Assembly (NCBI GenBank): GCA_030749035.1
Contig: JASMKV010000329.1
Coordinates: forward strand, 1-52,753
From: Myxococcota bacterium
GTDB taxonomy: Bacteria; Myxococcota; XYA12-FULL-58-9; JASMKV01
Reading direction: 5' to 3'
Length of the DNA stretch: 52,753 nucleotides
Shown here: positions 39,001 to 49,500 of the stretch, piece after piece
Position numbering within the stretch: the first letter of the stretch is position 1
Layout: each line of letters opens with the position of its first letter
Position numbers and translations under genes: made by a program
Notes under the pieces: model-generated
What the model saw: only the letters and a program-made list of their open reading frames with translations
What the model was told of the DNA's origin: nothing
Database searches by the model: none

Positions 39001-42000
39001 TAAACGGTACGCAAAGACTTCCGCCATTTGCTCTAAAAGCGAAACTTTAACATCACTCTCTTCACCATGCTTTAATCGCAACTCTAAAATCTCAAGCAAC
39101 TCACCCCAGCGACTCGTCTGATTATAGAGACGTTCAAGGGCATCAAGAGCGTCAACATGGACGGGGTCAATTTCCAAAATCCCACGATACCAATCAAGAG
39201 CTGTACCGCGATCTTCAAGCTGATCTTCACACAACCGCCCTAAGTGCAGGCGCAACTCCGCCGCATATTTAGGATCCGTTGTTAATTCTAATTGACGCAC
39301 ATAGGTTCGGCTCACATCGTGCCAGCGCGCCGCCTTCGTGTAGATATTGACCATCGAGTCATAAGCTTGCTTCTCATGTCTATCGAGTTCAACAATGCGC
39401 GTCAGCGCTTTAATCGATTCATCAACGTGGTTTAAATTTTGATGCCAGATATTTGAAATCTCAAAAAGGGTTTCTTTGCGCTTGTGGTCATCATCCAAAT
39501 GCATCAGGCGCGCCTCAAGAACTGAGATCTGTTTATCAAAGCGTTCCGTTTGACCATAAAGGTCAATCAAATGGTCCATCGCCTCCATATTGCGCACATC
39601 AATATCAAGTATCCTGCGCAGAATGACTTCCGCAGATGTTCTGTCGAGCAAATGTGTCAGATAACAATGCACCATCCGCCAATACAAACTCAGGCGAAAT
39701 TCAGGATCGGGCAACATTTCAACTTCGTCACGTAACACGTGAACATATTCCTCATGTCCACCAGTTTCATCGGCCAAGCGTTCAAGAATTTCCAGGGCAT
39801 CTGTGTCCACCGGATTATCCCGAACAACCCGTCCTGCTGCCAGAAAAGCCAACTCTTTTTCACCAAGCTCCTGGTCGTAAATATCACGAATAGAGGTTAA
39901 TAACGCACTTCTTGCTGTCACATTGGCATAAGGCATAAAACTCTCATGCAGCGAAAGAAGTTTGCGCCACTCATGCTTTGAGCGATAAATGCCAACAAGG
40001 GCCTCATAAGCGTCAGGGTTTGCAGGCTCGGTCTGCAAAATACATTCATACGCGCTTAAAGCCTTAGCGCCATCATCGAGTTCTTCACGGTACAAGCGCG
40101 CCGCATCTAAAAGAGAGCCCACTTTTTCACCAGTTTCAGTCTCTTCATCGGCGACGGCCTCAAGCGTTTCTGCCATATCCCTAAACGACTTCAACTTACG
40201 AAAATGCACAACCAGTTCTTTACGCTGGGAATTGAGTAAATGTGGATTCTCTCGTAATTCCTGAGCCAAAGCCAAAGCATCATCACGACGGCGCAGATGC
40301 TCAAAGAATACGGTCAAAAGGTCAAAACGCATCAGGTTTTGGTCTGCATCATTTAAGATCGGCAGCATACGATAAGCCGTATCTACAAACGGCTCCCACA
40401 TACGTCGTGTACGATAAATCTCAAGAACCGCATTGAGTGCGCGAACATTGCCTGGCTCGGTTTCTAAAACCTCCAACCATGAACGAAGAGCTTCTTCTGA
40501 GCGACCAAGTTTGTCACCAAGAATTTCACCTAAGCGTGAACGCACTTCTTGTGTGCCACCCTCAACATCGTCACCACTTTCGAGCTGACCTTTGTAATGC
40601 TGGGCTAAGTCTTCCCAACGCTCTTCAGCTCTAAGGAGGATTTCCAATGCCTCTCGACAATCTTTTCTGGTTGGCTCCAAAGCAAGCACATTGAGCCAAT
40701 GCTCTATGGCCATACGGTTGTTTGAAAGCTCTTCGGAAAAAAGTCGGGCCAATTCACAATGGATGCGCACCTGATCTTCGGGCCCGGTAAAGACCTCACG
40801 TTGCATATCCAGATTGTCTCTAAGCGATTCCCAATCGGCAACCTCGGTATAAAACTCCTCCATCGCACGAAGCGCTACAGGATTACGCTCATCAACATCC
40901 AAAATACGCTGGTAACAAGCAATGGCACTAACCCTGTCACCCAAATGCTCTGCCTGCATGTGACCTAAACGTAAAAGCAGTTCAACACGCTTGTCCGCAT
41001 CCCGCTCGTTTTCAATCCTTCGGTCAAGGAACTCCGCTAAGCTCGCCCATTTTTGATTCGACTCCAGAATACTGTCAATGGCATCAAGGGCAGCAACATT
41101 ATCTGGCGCATAACGTAAAACCTGGTGATAATATCCAAGAGCCCGCTCTGCTTCACCAAGATGCTCATTTGTCAAAGCACCCAAGCGCTCATAAAGAGAT
41201 TGACGTAAACGTAAATCACCAAGCTCCTCGATGTCCGTATCAATAATCTCAATCAGTTCTTCCCACAAATCGTATTCTTCAGCGAGAATCTCCATGCGGT
41301 CCAAGAGCGTTAGTTCGGCACGGTTTTCACTATAAGCACGCGTTAAGCATAAAAAGGCCATATCCCCGACCCGCAACTCTTGCGCGTAAGTATCGGCCAG
41401 CGCCAAATAAATCGCATGGCGTTTGTGCCCATCGGAGGTCAGGTTAAGCTTTGAATCGAGAAGCTTCACATACTTTCTCCACGCTCCCTTGGCGCGATAA
41501 ACCTCTTCAAGCACCCCAATCGCCTCAACACTTCCGGTTGCTGCGCGCTTTTCTAAATAATGCAGTGTTTGTGTATGCTCTGGATTCTCACTCAAAATCG
41601 CATCGAAAAGGTCAGTGGCCGCCGGCAGATCATCAAGCTCTTCTTCTAAAAGACAGGCCTTGCGAAACATTAAATCCAGTCGACGCATCACAATATCGCG
41701 TCCTCGACGTTCCGTTAAGCGGCGTATCTCACCTTCGAAAAAGTCCGCCAAGGTTTCCCAATCACCCAACTCCTTGAGTAAACGCTCTACCTCGCCAAAC
41801 ACAATGGGATCATCAGGCGTCAACCCCAATAATGCACGCAGAGTGTCAACGGCCTCAGAATACTGATGCAGTTCCATCGTTTGCAGTTCTGCAATCTCAT
41901 TGAGGTACTGTCGCTTGCGCTGCTGGCTCGACGCTAAAGAAAACCGATGCTTCAAAACATCAATTAAATCAATAAAAGATTCACCGTCACGAAAGATGCC

Positions 42001-43587
42001 TTCTAACCCACCGAGCGCTTTTTCATCCCGCGGGTCCAATTCAAGAATGGCGCGATACACACGTACTGCAGCGGCAGTATCTGCAAGCTTATCGTAATAG
42101 ATGGTCGCTGAGCGCCGGAGAAACTGTAATGCCAGCTGGGGATTCGCCCCCGTTGCCTCCTCGACATAAGCATCCGCCAATGATCGCAAGTCGCCACTAT
42201 CGCTGGCGAGCTTTTCGATCCACATACGTACACCCATATCTGCAGGATCTTCACGTAGCGAAATACGCGCCATTTCAAATGCGCGGTCCTTACGGTCTAA
42301 ACGCTTTTCAAAAATATCACCGATGCGACGCAAAAGACCTTTACGTTGATCAAGCTCATTCGTGCTTTGTAGGCGTTGTTTCAAGACCCAAGCCAATTGT
42401 TCCCAATCCTGATTGACTGTATAAATGGGCTCTAAGATTTGTGCGACATCGCTTTTATGCTCAAGCTGCTCAATGAGCCCCTCAAGTCCTTCAATCGCCT
42501 CTGAGTGATTACGCTTCTTGAGTAAAACTGCACGATAATCCTCTAAAGCTTCTCCGACACGCCCCAAAGCGACTAAAGCCTCCGCGCGTTTAACTTGATC
42601 CTCAAATCGCGCAGGATTGTTTGGCCCTAATTCAATCAGTTTGCCAAGAACATTCACCAAGCCGGCTGAAGGACCTTCCTCATGTAAATGGGTTGCCAAT
42701 TCACGCAGTGATGCCAAATCATCCGACGGCGTCGGCAAATGCTGTCGTGCGTATGTTAACGCGCTTCCCTCTGGGCTCTCCGCAGAAAGCTTCTCCTTCT
42801 GGGCAGCGGCTTCTTCATCCATATTTGCAGCAATAAGAGGAGCGCCGCCTTTGTTTTTGAGTTCTTCGCTGGCGAGATTACCCAATTCAGACTCACCATC
42901 CACTGCTGCATCCTCAAGCATACTCTCTGAGGTTTCCGACACTGCCACATCAGCATCTTGTTCAGGGGCTGTCGTAAGCGCTGCATCTTCTTTTGTTTCG
43001 ATCTCTTCTCTCGCTTCTTCTGTCGAAGTCAGGTCCCCTGCTGAAGGTTCAAGAGCCTCTTGCTCTGAAGCCGCCACTGCATCTTCCAAAGACTTAAGCC
43101 AGGAAGGAACCCCTACAACATCATCGGAAGGAGGTTGCTCAGAATCTGTCAATTGCTCTTGCAAACGGTCAATGGCACGACTCGCCCGCTTATCCTCTGG
43201 TGCCAGAGAAAGGATAAATTGGTAGGTCTGAACTGCTGCAAAAGGGTGATTCTTAATGCCATCGTAAAGCATCGCTAAAGTATGCAGTGCCTGAATTCGC
43301 TCCTGCCTATTTTCAATGCGATTAACCCCGTTTTCAAGGACACCAATAAGACGTGAAAACTGTTCCGTGCGCGCAGCCAATTCCTCGAGCTGCTCACAAA
43401 GTTCACCGGTCGGTTGCAACTCGAAGAGTTCACTCAAGACGGTCAATGCTTCTTGCGGTTTCTCTAAGGGTCCAGCGTAAAGTTGCCCCAGCTCGGCCAA
43501 CACACCGGCCCGATCATGCCCCTGCAAAAGAGGTAATTCCTCTCGCAACTGATTCGCTCGTGAATAAATATTCTCTTCGACACTCAT
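36100..43587 (-). CDS. Giant cytoplasmic TPR protein, GltI (AgmK)-like
   Basis: A 2495-residue protein with no signal peptide or membrane helix, so cytosolic. N-terminal TPRs at residues 1-150 are followed by a disordered acidic linker (about 150-280). Then comes a continuous run of TPR-type repeats (about 290-2200), many beginning with Trp-Glu (VLE/ALD...DWESL), with dozens of units, and a non-repetitive C-terminal domain of ~270 residues. In M. xanthus, GltI (AgmK) is a very large cytosolic TPR protein encoded next to gltJ and links the machine to MglA/AglZ. The adjacent GltJ-like gene supports the match. TPR sequence is low in specificity, so family membership is inferred from context and size. 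Confidence 0.75.
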   Translation of the reverse strand: MSVEENIYSRANQLREELPLLQGHDRAGVLAELGQLYAGPLEKPQEALTVLSELFELQPTGELCEQLEELAARTEQFSRLIGVLENGVNRIENRQERIQALHTLAMLYDGIKNHPFAAVQTYQFILSLAPEDKRASRAIDRLQEQLTDSEQPPSDDVVGVPSWLKSLEDAVAASEQEALEPSAGDLTSTEEAREEIETKEDAALTTAPEQDADVAVSETSESMLEDAAVDGESELGNLASEELKNKGGAPLIAANMDEEAAAQKEKLSAESPEGSALTYARQHLPTPSDDLASLRELATHLHEEGPSAGLVNVLGKLIELGPNNPARFEDQVKRAEALVALGRVGEALEDYRAVLLKKRNHSEAIEGLEGLIEQLEHKSDVAQILEPIYTVNQDWEQLAWVLKQRLQSTNELDQRKGLLRRIGDIFEKRLDRKDRAFEMARISLREDPADMGVRMWIEKLASDSGDLRSLADAYVEEATGANPQLALQFLRRSATIYYDKLADTAAAVRVYRAILELDPRDEKALGGLEGIFRDGESFIDLIDVLKHRFSLASSQQRKRQYLNEIAELQTMELHQYSEAVDTLRALLGLTPDDPIVFGEVERLLKELGDWETLADFFEGEIRRLTERRGRDIVMRRLDLMFRKACLLEEELDDLPAATDLFDAILSENPEHTQTLHYLEKRAATGSVEAIGVLEEVYRAKGAWRKYVKLLDSKLNLTSDGHKRHAIYLALADTYAQELRVGDMAFLCLTRAYSENRAELTLLDRMEILAEEYDLWEELIEIIDTDIEELGDLRLRQSLYERLGALTNEHLGEAERALGYYHQVLRYAPDNVAALDAIDSILESNQKWASLAEFLDRRIENERDADKRVELLLRLGHMQAEHLGDRVSAIACYQRILDVDERNPVALRAMEEFYTEVADWESLRDNLDMQREVFTGPEDQVRIHCELARLFSEELSNNRMAIEHWLNVLALEPTRKDCREALEILLRAEERWEDLAQHYKGQLESGDDVEGGTQEVRSRLGEILGDKLGRSEEALRSWLEVLETEPGNVRALNAVLEIYRTRRMWEPFVDTAYRMLPILNDADQNLMRFDLLTVFFEHLRRRDDALALAQELRENPHLLNSQRKELVVHFRKLKSFRDMAETLEAVADEETETGEKVGSLLDAARLYREELDDGAKALSAYECILQTEPANPDAYEALVGIYRSKHEWRKLLSLHESFMPYANVTARSALLTSIRDIYDQELGEKELAFLAAGRVVRDNPVDTDALEILERLADETGGHEEYVHVLRDEVEMLPDPEFRLSLYWRMVHCYLTHLLDRTSAEVILRRILDIDVRNMEAMDHLIDLYGQTERFDKQISVLEARLMHLDDDHKRKETLFEISNIWHQNLNHVDESIKALTRIVELDRHEKQAYDSMVNIYTKAARWHDVSRTYVRQLELTTDPKYAAELRLHLGRLCEDQLEDRGTALDWYRGILEIDPVHVDALDALERLYNQTSRWGELLEILELRLKHGEESDVKVSLLEQMAEVFAYRLDSIGEAVECYERALTFDAKHLSIIEKLEGLLADMGAWQRLVEVLEHHVELIGDSDKAIEIYLRAASIVEEELSDYLAAKKYYSRVRELDSTNVIALHGLGELFERTGEWRKAIEMLELEAAILKENPKAVPLWVRIGEIQNDVVMDRESARQAYSKALAIDPHCPQALKALREVARSSEQWDVYGTYLLTELETAQPSDDKVELFYEAGRYYQDVRDDEALSVRYYQQALGLDEHHLRSVDALADIYYRSQRWEDAEELYRKVITGLDAGKQRQLFCQKCYRLGTIYEHLNRADEALDYYRRSFDADSTYLPSGEGLSQALLAAGLWAEAEKVFQAILRYHRDSLTDAEAVDIYWQLGDLCLKQQQSDRAYSQFEKALTIDPRHTHSLRCLSDLDKNLENYETALERLSRLADALPENTRVEVLLEMADLARFKLRDIGRAINILLPIRHMKNPSLEHLQHIAQLYIESGDTLRAAEVFDQAIQVASGQENLAELNYRLGYLYETVLRNPRLAVQKYNQSLEHIPANDKAFTAVERILREQKDWEALEYNYRIMIVRSKDLSVGRRVELWRKLAELYHHYLEQPENGVMAYEVIESLEPGRPDDYAMLTELYAQNPDTRDKAIGRLHAVLLKQEKPLGIIRQLLDLYEKSEDWDAVFVLSEIIGFSEGLDEPQRQRFERLLTALPERPQESMRETEWKILLHPDVENPVGTLFATLCRLAPDSLTVPAKRLGLKSREQIDLERDSSPVAELITYARYVFNLPSVGLYEKRGSMETLRLCQSQPPALVVGEHNELLRQADEPAVRFQIGRVLAGARPELFLPSVYGVDELRHILFGLCAVYNPQVEIDADPEDVENWQRIFRSLPTKILQQLQPCALEAYRSVRDGGGMGQYCAGVEHTLVRSGFVLGGDLATAARGIQVGLPEGPAFPSKQFVDALIKFAASKEYLRLRKSLGLEVKDMGRETSVA

Positions 43588-43824
43588 GCCTTAAATCGTA
43601 TCCCCGTGCTGAGAAAAGACGCAGCTCACGCCTCAAGCTCAGCCTAAACCGCTTTATTAAAGCAGCCATATAGGCCTGTCCAGCGAGAAATTTCAATCCT
43701 TTAAACGCTTATGGTGCAATCTATATCGTAAAATCAGCTCAAAGAAGACTCGAACCCACTAATTGCCCCGTGCATATGTTTAAATATAGACAAATTAAGG
43801 GAAAAAAGGTTAAACCAAGAACAT
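43588..43824. promoter_or_regulatory. Divergent intergenic region between gltI-like and DUF192 genes
   Basis: 237 bases without a supported gene. It should hold promoters for the giant TPR gene (minus) and the DUF192 gene (plus). The plus side is AT-rich close to 43825 (tgtttaaatatagacaaatta). I found no clear -35/-10 pair and no RNA gene. Confidence 0.4.
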
Positions 43825-44298
43825 ATGCAACCCTTTGGCGGAAAAATACGCGTCTTATGCATGCTCCTTGGCAGCTTCATCAGCACTGCCTGCGGCTTCA
43901 ATTCGACGCAGAAAAACAGTGTTTTATCAGCGCCTTACGTCAATCTCGTGGGCAGCCAGCAGGTTCATAAAATAGAGGTCGAAATTGCCGACAGCATCAC
44001 CAGCAGAGCACGTGGCCTCATGCATCGCAAAGAGCTCGGCGAAAACCACGGCATGCTTTTCATCTTTTCGAGTTCTTCGAAACGCTCATTTTGGATGAAA
44101 AACACCTATATACCACTCGATATGATCTTTATTGATGAACACCAAACGATCGTGGGCATTGTCGAAAATGCCACCCCGGAAACAACGACTGCGCGTACGG
44201 TAGATGCATCCTCACGCTATGTGTTGGAGGTCAATGGCGGCTTCTGTCAGAAGCATCAAGTCCCAGTCGGCAGCAAAGTCGACTTCCATTTGCACTGA
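43825..44298 (+). CDS. DUF192 lipoprotein
   Basis: A 157-residue predicted lipoprotein (lipobox STAC, Cys23). The DUF192 domain fills residues ~45-157, with RARGLMHRKELGENHGMLFIF, SFWMKNTYIPLDMIFID and the end VGSKVDF. DUF192 proteins are small beta-rich secreted or periplasmic proteins of unknown function. It lies 15 bases before the membrane peptidase gene. A Shine-Dalgarno is not obvious, and start choice between Met1 and Met13 is not certain. Confidence 0.85.
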   Translation: MQPFGGKIRVLCMLLGSFISTACGFNSTQKNSVLSAPYVNLVGSQQVHKIEVEIADSITSRARGLMHRKELGENHGMLFIFSSSSKRSFWMKNTYIPLDMIFIDEHQTIVGIVENATPETTTARTVDASSRYVLEVNGGFCQKHQVPVGSKVDFHLH

Positions 44299-44313
44299 TG
44301 AGAACACAGGCTC

Positions 44314-46560
44314 TTGAATACGCTCTTCAAAAAATACCCCGCTTTTCTGCTCAGCACGACATTACACACAACCTTTGCCTGCGTGTTGTGTTTTGTTCCC
44401 CTCTTTGATCTGCTGGCCTTTGAATTTTGCTTTGCGATTTCATGTCTCGCCGCCCTGAGCGGACCACTCATTGGCTACTGGCAAATCGACGACAAAAAAA
44501 GTCCCCCAAACGCCAGCATGCTCCGTTCGGTTTTTCTCCAAGCACTCACCCACACACTTCCTGCATTGGTGGTGATCCTACTTAATGCATTACGAATACC
44601 TAATTGTAATTTCACACAGGGCCTCATGTTTTTTGTTTGTTTGCCCATCGCATCAAGTGTGTATGGGGCAGCATTAGGCTTGTTGTTCAGTCTGTGGACC
44701 CATCACCTTAGGAAAAAATTTCGAATTGCTCTGTTTTTCCTCTTGCTCGCCGTGCCGCTTCTGAACATTCTTTGGGGACTCTATACACAACCCGCCATTT
44801 TTGTTTTCGACCACTTATGGGGCTACTTCCCCGGTAGTCTTTACGATGAAGGGCGCAGAGTCGATGGTCGCTTAATCGCTTTTCGTGGCTTTACCCTCTT
44901 ACGCTTAGTCGCCCTTTGGATTGGCATCCACTTCACACTCAAATGGAAAGCTGGGCAAACAAAAATAGTCACCGCATTGGTTGGCTTGATAATACTCAGC
45001 CTGAGCGTTATCACTTTGGAATATTCTCAGCGCAAAAGTCTTGGTTTTTATAGTGATCGACATTGGATTGAAGAAAACCTCTCTGAGCGCGCCGATATTC
45101 CCGGATTAACGATACACATGCCTCCCAGTATCAACGAGGAACAAAAACAAGCGCTCATTGCAGAACATCAACATCATTTAGCCAGCATCAAAGACAAACT
45201 GGGGCTCAAAAACCCTCAAAAAATAAATTCCTATGTGTATCTCAACCGCCAACAAAAAGAAACGTTGATGGGGGGAGCAGCAACCATGATTGCAAAACCA
45301 TGGCTTAATGAAATTCATATTCACCATATTACTGTGCCGCATCCAATCCTCGCTCACGAATTAGTGCATGCCCTGGCAAGTAACTTTGGCTCAAAGCTGC
45401 TCGGGGTGAGTGCAAGATTTGAAATATTTGTCAATATGGGTCTCGTTGAAGGATTGGCGGAAGCCTTAAGTACTGTTCGTGGCCCCCTTGATTTACATCA
45501 AGCCGCCAAGGCACTTATAGAAAGTGGCAAAGCCCCCAAACTCGAAAACATTCTAGCCTCACCATTTTTTTGGACCCAGTCCGCCCGGCGCGCCTATAGC
45601 TTAACCGGCTCATTCTTACGTTTTCTGCTGGAAAAATACGGAACCGATGCAATACGAAGACTTTATGCGAATGCTGATTTTATAGGTGTCTACGACAAAG
45701 ACCTCAAAACACTTCTCAAAGAATGGGAGGAGTTTATAGCGAAAATCAAGCTTCAGCCTCATGAAAAACCCATGGCCAAAGCACACTTCAAACGCAAAAG
45801 CATATTCAAGCGTCCCTGCGCCCACGAGATATCGTACCTCAAAGAACAAGCGCAAAAATGCACCCCGACCAAAGCCATCCCATATTATGAAAAGATATCG
45901 GCTTTGCTTGGGCATGCCACCACGGCCCAATATGAGCTCGCATTGGCCTTTAATCGGGCTGATGCACGTGAAAAATTTGAACAATTATCGCACGAATTAC
46001 TAAGCACCAATCAAGTTAAAAAACATGAGCGCCACCGTCTTCTTGAACGCATGGCCGTCAATCTATGGACCGATGGGCGCCTACAAGAAGCTCAAGGTCA
46101 TTTCCAAAAACTTCTTCAGGAGCACTTGAGTATAAACTCTGATCGCCTGCAATGGGTCCGTATTTGGGCGCTCAACAAAGAAGCCACAACCCATCAGAAT
46201 ATTTTAGCGTACCTGGAACAAGAAATGTCTGCCGCCGAAGCGACCCTTTTCCTGCAAGAGTCGCTAGACAAGGAGCCTGAGGATAAAACGTGGGCCTATC
46301 TTCTGGGACGACACCTCTTTAATCATCGTGCTTATACGCGTGCCCTCAGCCACTTAGAACAAAGCGCTCCCCACCCATTCAAGTTGATTGAAGGTGAGCG
46401 TATACGCCTACTCGCCGAGACTCATCGACGACTCAAAAACCAAAACGCTGCTCTGGAGAACTATCTTCTATACGCCAAGATTGCACCTTTAAGTGGTGAG
46501 CAGGCACGCGCAGCAGAATGGGTCAATCGACTCCAGCAAAATGTTCAAAACCGAGAATGA
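44314..46560 (+). CDS. Membrane-anchored HExxH peptidase-like protein with TPRs
   Basis: A 748-residue protein starting at TTG 44314. The N-terminal third has about six hydrophobic helices (up to residue ~240). Next is a soluble domain with HELVH at residues 348-352 and a second Glu in GLVEGLAEAL (379 or 383), a gluzincin zinc site. The C-terminal ~230 residues are TPR-like (for example HLFNHRAYTRALSHLEQ). I read it as an integral-membrane metalloprotease with a protein-interaction tail; topology and activity are predicted only. It follows the DUF192 gene by 15 bases and converges on rapA. Confidence 0.7.
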   Translation: MNTLFKKYPAFLLSTTLHTTFACVLCFVPLFDLLAFEFCFAISCLAALSGPLIGYWQIDDKKSPPNASMLRSVFLQALTHTLPALVVILLNALRIPNCNFTQGLMFFVCLPIASSVYGAALGLLFSLWTHHLRKKFRIALFFLLLAVPLLNILWGLYTQPAIFVFDHLWGYFPGSLYDEGRRVDGRLIAFRGFTLLRLVALWIGIHFTLKWKAGQTKIVTALVGLIILSLSVITLEYSQRKSLGFYSDRHWIEENLSERADIPGLTIHMPPSINEEQKQALIAEHQHHLASIKDKLGLKNPQKINSYVYLNRQQKETLMGGAATMIAKPWLNEIHIHHITVPHPILAHELVHALASNFGSKLLGVSARFEIFVNMGLVEGLAEALSTVRGPLDLHQAAKALIESGKAPKLENILASPFFWTQSARRAYSLTGSFLRFLLEKYGTDAIRRLYANADFIGVYDKDLKTLLKEWEEFIAKIKLQPHEKPMAKAHFKRKSIFKRPCAHEISYLKEQAQKCTPTKAIPYYEKISALLGHATTAQYELALAFNRADAREKFEQLSHELLSTNQVKKHERHRLLERMAVNLWTDGRLQEAQGHFQKLLQEHLSINSDRLQWVRIWALNKEATTHQNILAYLEQEMSAAEATLFLQESLDKEPEDKTWAYLLGRHLFNHRAYTRALSHLEQSAPHPFKLIEGERIRLLAETHRRLKNQNAALENYLLYAKIAPLSGEQARAAEWVNRLQQNVQNRE

Positions 46561-46571
46561 AAGCTGATGGC

Positions 46572-49500
46572 TTAAGCGCTCACCTCACTGGCCTTTAAAA
46601 GGCGCAGCGCCAACACCGCCTGCAAACGCGGTGTCATATCACCTAAGCGTCCGCGCAACCCATCAAAATAGGAGAGCAACATTTCGCGCTCTTCTTTTTG
46701 AGCAACCATAAGGTTCTCTTTGTCTGCAGAAGAAACTCTCGCTAAAGCTCTCTTCTGCTTTCGTCCCATGACCCGTAAGCGCTGTTCGTAAACATCTTCT
46801 ATCTTTTTACCCGCCTCTACACACAAGGCCGTTAAATCTTCATCAATAAGAGTTTGCGCAGCCTTATAGTTGGCATCAACCAAGCCACGCCAGCGCCCAA
46901 TCATACCACGCAAAGGGGCCGCATCCATTTTTTCCAAAGGACGCTCCACATCGTCCAGGATGCCTTCAAAGACAACCTGGCGCTTCCCACTTTCATCAAG
47001 GGCTATCGTAAAATCCTTCCCCGAAAAATAAGTGCCCAATTCCGGCGCGTCATCAGGTGCATCTAAACCGAAACGCCAAACAAACACGGCACCATCTTGT
47101 TTCCAACCGCGTAAAAGTGCCAACGATGCGCTTGCATCACTTTCCTGCTGGGCCCATTCAAAAGCCTGCTCCACCAGGGGGTGCCCAAAAGCAAAAAACT
47201 CAACATCTTCGTGATCAAGCGCGTAGGTCCTGTCATAAGTACCTACAACGACACTTTCATCATCAGAGCGACCACTCGAACTCGGTGCACCTTCAATACT
47301 GACCAATTCTGCGCTTTGCTCGCTCACTTCAAAACGACTGTGTTCGATAAAGTTTGATACAAAATTCTCGGTTTGTGCCTCAATATCCTCAGGTATACTT
47401 TCTAAGAATTCTTGTACGCGTTCCTGATTGAAGCTTGCATGGTCTAAAATAACATCAACGCCGCTGGCAATCCGTTCTCGTGAATCTTGTACTAATTTTT
47501 CTGTCTTGATAAAAAGTTTTTTCCATGCATCGGAGCCTCCACCTTCAAGAATCAGATCTGCCAATTCATCACTCACATACTCAAGAGCGTGATCGATTCC
47601 ACCCACCGTACGATCAAGTACACCGATAGACTGCTGCATGATTTTGAGAATGGCTGCTTCATAACCACTCTTGAAATAAGGCACCAAAACATTCACATCA
47701 TGACGTTGACCAACACGGTCAACACGCCCAATGCGTTGCTCTACCGTGGCCGGGCGCCAAGGCATATCGTAGAGCACAATATTGTGACAGAACTGAAAGT
47801 TACGCCCCTCACCGCCTGCTTCAGTCGAAAGCATGACCTTCGGGCCGCCGGCTTCACGAAACCATGCAACTTGCCGGTCCTGATCGCGCGGCGCCAAAGC
47901 CCGATGAAAAACCGCTACATCCTCTGCGTACAGATTGTCGAGTGAATCCTTCAACGCCTGTACTGCGACAGGCCGTTCAACAAAAACCAATAACTTCTCA
48001 TCTTCCCCAAGCGCTCTGATTTGCTCAAGCAGCCAGCGCAGACGCATATCCACTGTAGGCAAACCCTTCTCATCAACAGGACCATGAATGACCGCGTCAA
48101 CATAGGGCTCAATCTCATTGGCCAATTCGCGTGAAATGGGGCGCACAACATCCATCAATGCGCGTGGCGTCGCCCATAACGCGCGAAAGGACTCTCCCAG
48201 CAATTGGTTTTTATTTTCCATGCTGGTGAAGGTACGTAGAAGGTCTAAAATAACACCTTCACCAATATCCATCAGGTTTTCTTGTTGCTCACTGGGGGCA
48301 AGCGGAAAAAGCTGTGGGCGACGTTCAGGCAATCCGCCAACCGGTCCTCGTCTATTTCGGACCACAAAATCCGCTAAACCGTGTCTCTCCCGTAAAGCGC
48401 CTATAATGTCTGGCAGAATTGCAGCGCGTTTCTTATCGCCCGTTTTTAGTTTCGCAAAACGCTTAAAAGCTTCTTGATCATCCACATCGTCAGCAAAAAT
48501 TTGCTTTGCTTGTTTAAGCACATCCTTATCGAACTCTTCTTTGTTTTCCACCGCCAGAGCTAAAGCTTTGCCTACTTCTCTCACAAGCCCTGCACGTTCT
48601 GTCGCTTCTGCAAAAACTTCCGGTGCGTCAAAACGTTCGCTGTCGAGCAAACGTAAAAGTGCGTGATATTCTGCTGGGTCGAGAGCCATCGGGGTTGCGG
48701 TCAAAAGCAGCAAATGCTTGGTTTTCTCCGCCAAGCCTTCGACAATTTGGTAGCCTCTGTTACCGCCCTCTGCCTCGTTCCAGCGCAAATGGTGCGCCTC
48801 GTCCACAATCACCAAATCCCAATCTGCGAGTAAGGCATTTTGCGCTAAATACACATCGGACTTAAGACTATCTATGGAGACCACGAGATGTTGATGTGCC
48901 TCAAAAGGATTTATTTCACTGTATTCCCGCTCAATATCACTAAGCCGATCTTCATCCAGAAGCACCGGCAAGTCATGAACTTTTCGATAAATTTCACCAA
49001 GCCATTGAATGCAGAGCGAGTTGGGCGCCAAAATCAAAACACGGTTGGCCCGGCGCTCCGCCCGCAAACCAGCAAAGATAAGGGCTGCTTCAACTGTTTT
49101 GCCCAGACCGACTTCGTCGGCCAACAAAAGTCTGACGGGATCATTGGCGACAGCACGTGTCGCCACATCGAGCTGATGGGGTAACCATTGGGCGCGTGCC
49201 CCCAAAATTGCGCTGTGCCCTGGCCTTTGCGCAAACTTGGCTAAGCGCAGTCCTTGAGTGCGCGCTCGTAAAATTTCAGGATGCACCAAATCCAATGATG
49301 CAAGCCGCTCCTTAGCGCCAACAGCACGAATATCGGGTATCAATTCATTCTCTGCACACACCCGCCCGTCATCCAGCTCATAAGTGAGCAAACCGGATTC
49401 GTTGAGTTCATTTGCCGTTTTAATTAAAACTTCATTGCCGTCTTTATCACGCACTTTCTCGCCGGAATTCATCTTGTAACGCATCAAGACCTGTTCACGA

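Noticed and set aside
43750-43790. A tRNA-T-arm-like sequence on the minus strand (GGGTTCGAGTC)
   Set aside because: The flanking bases do not pair as a T stem and no acceptor, D or anticodon arm could be formed around it.
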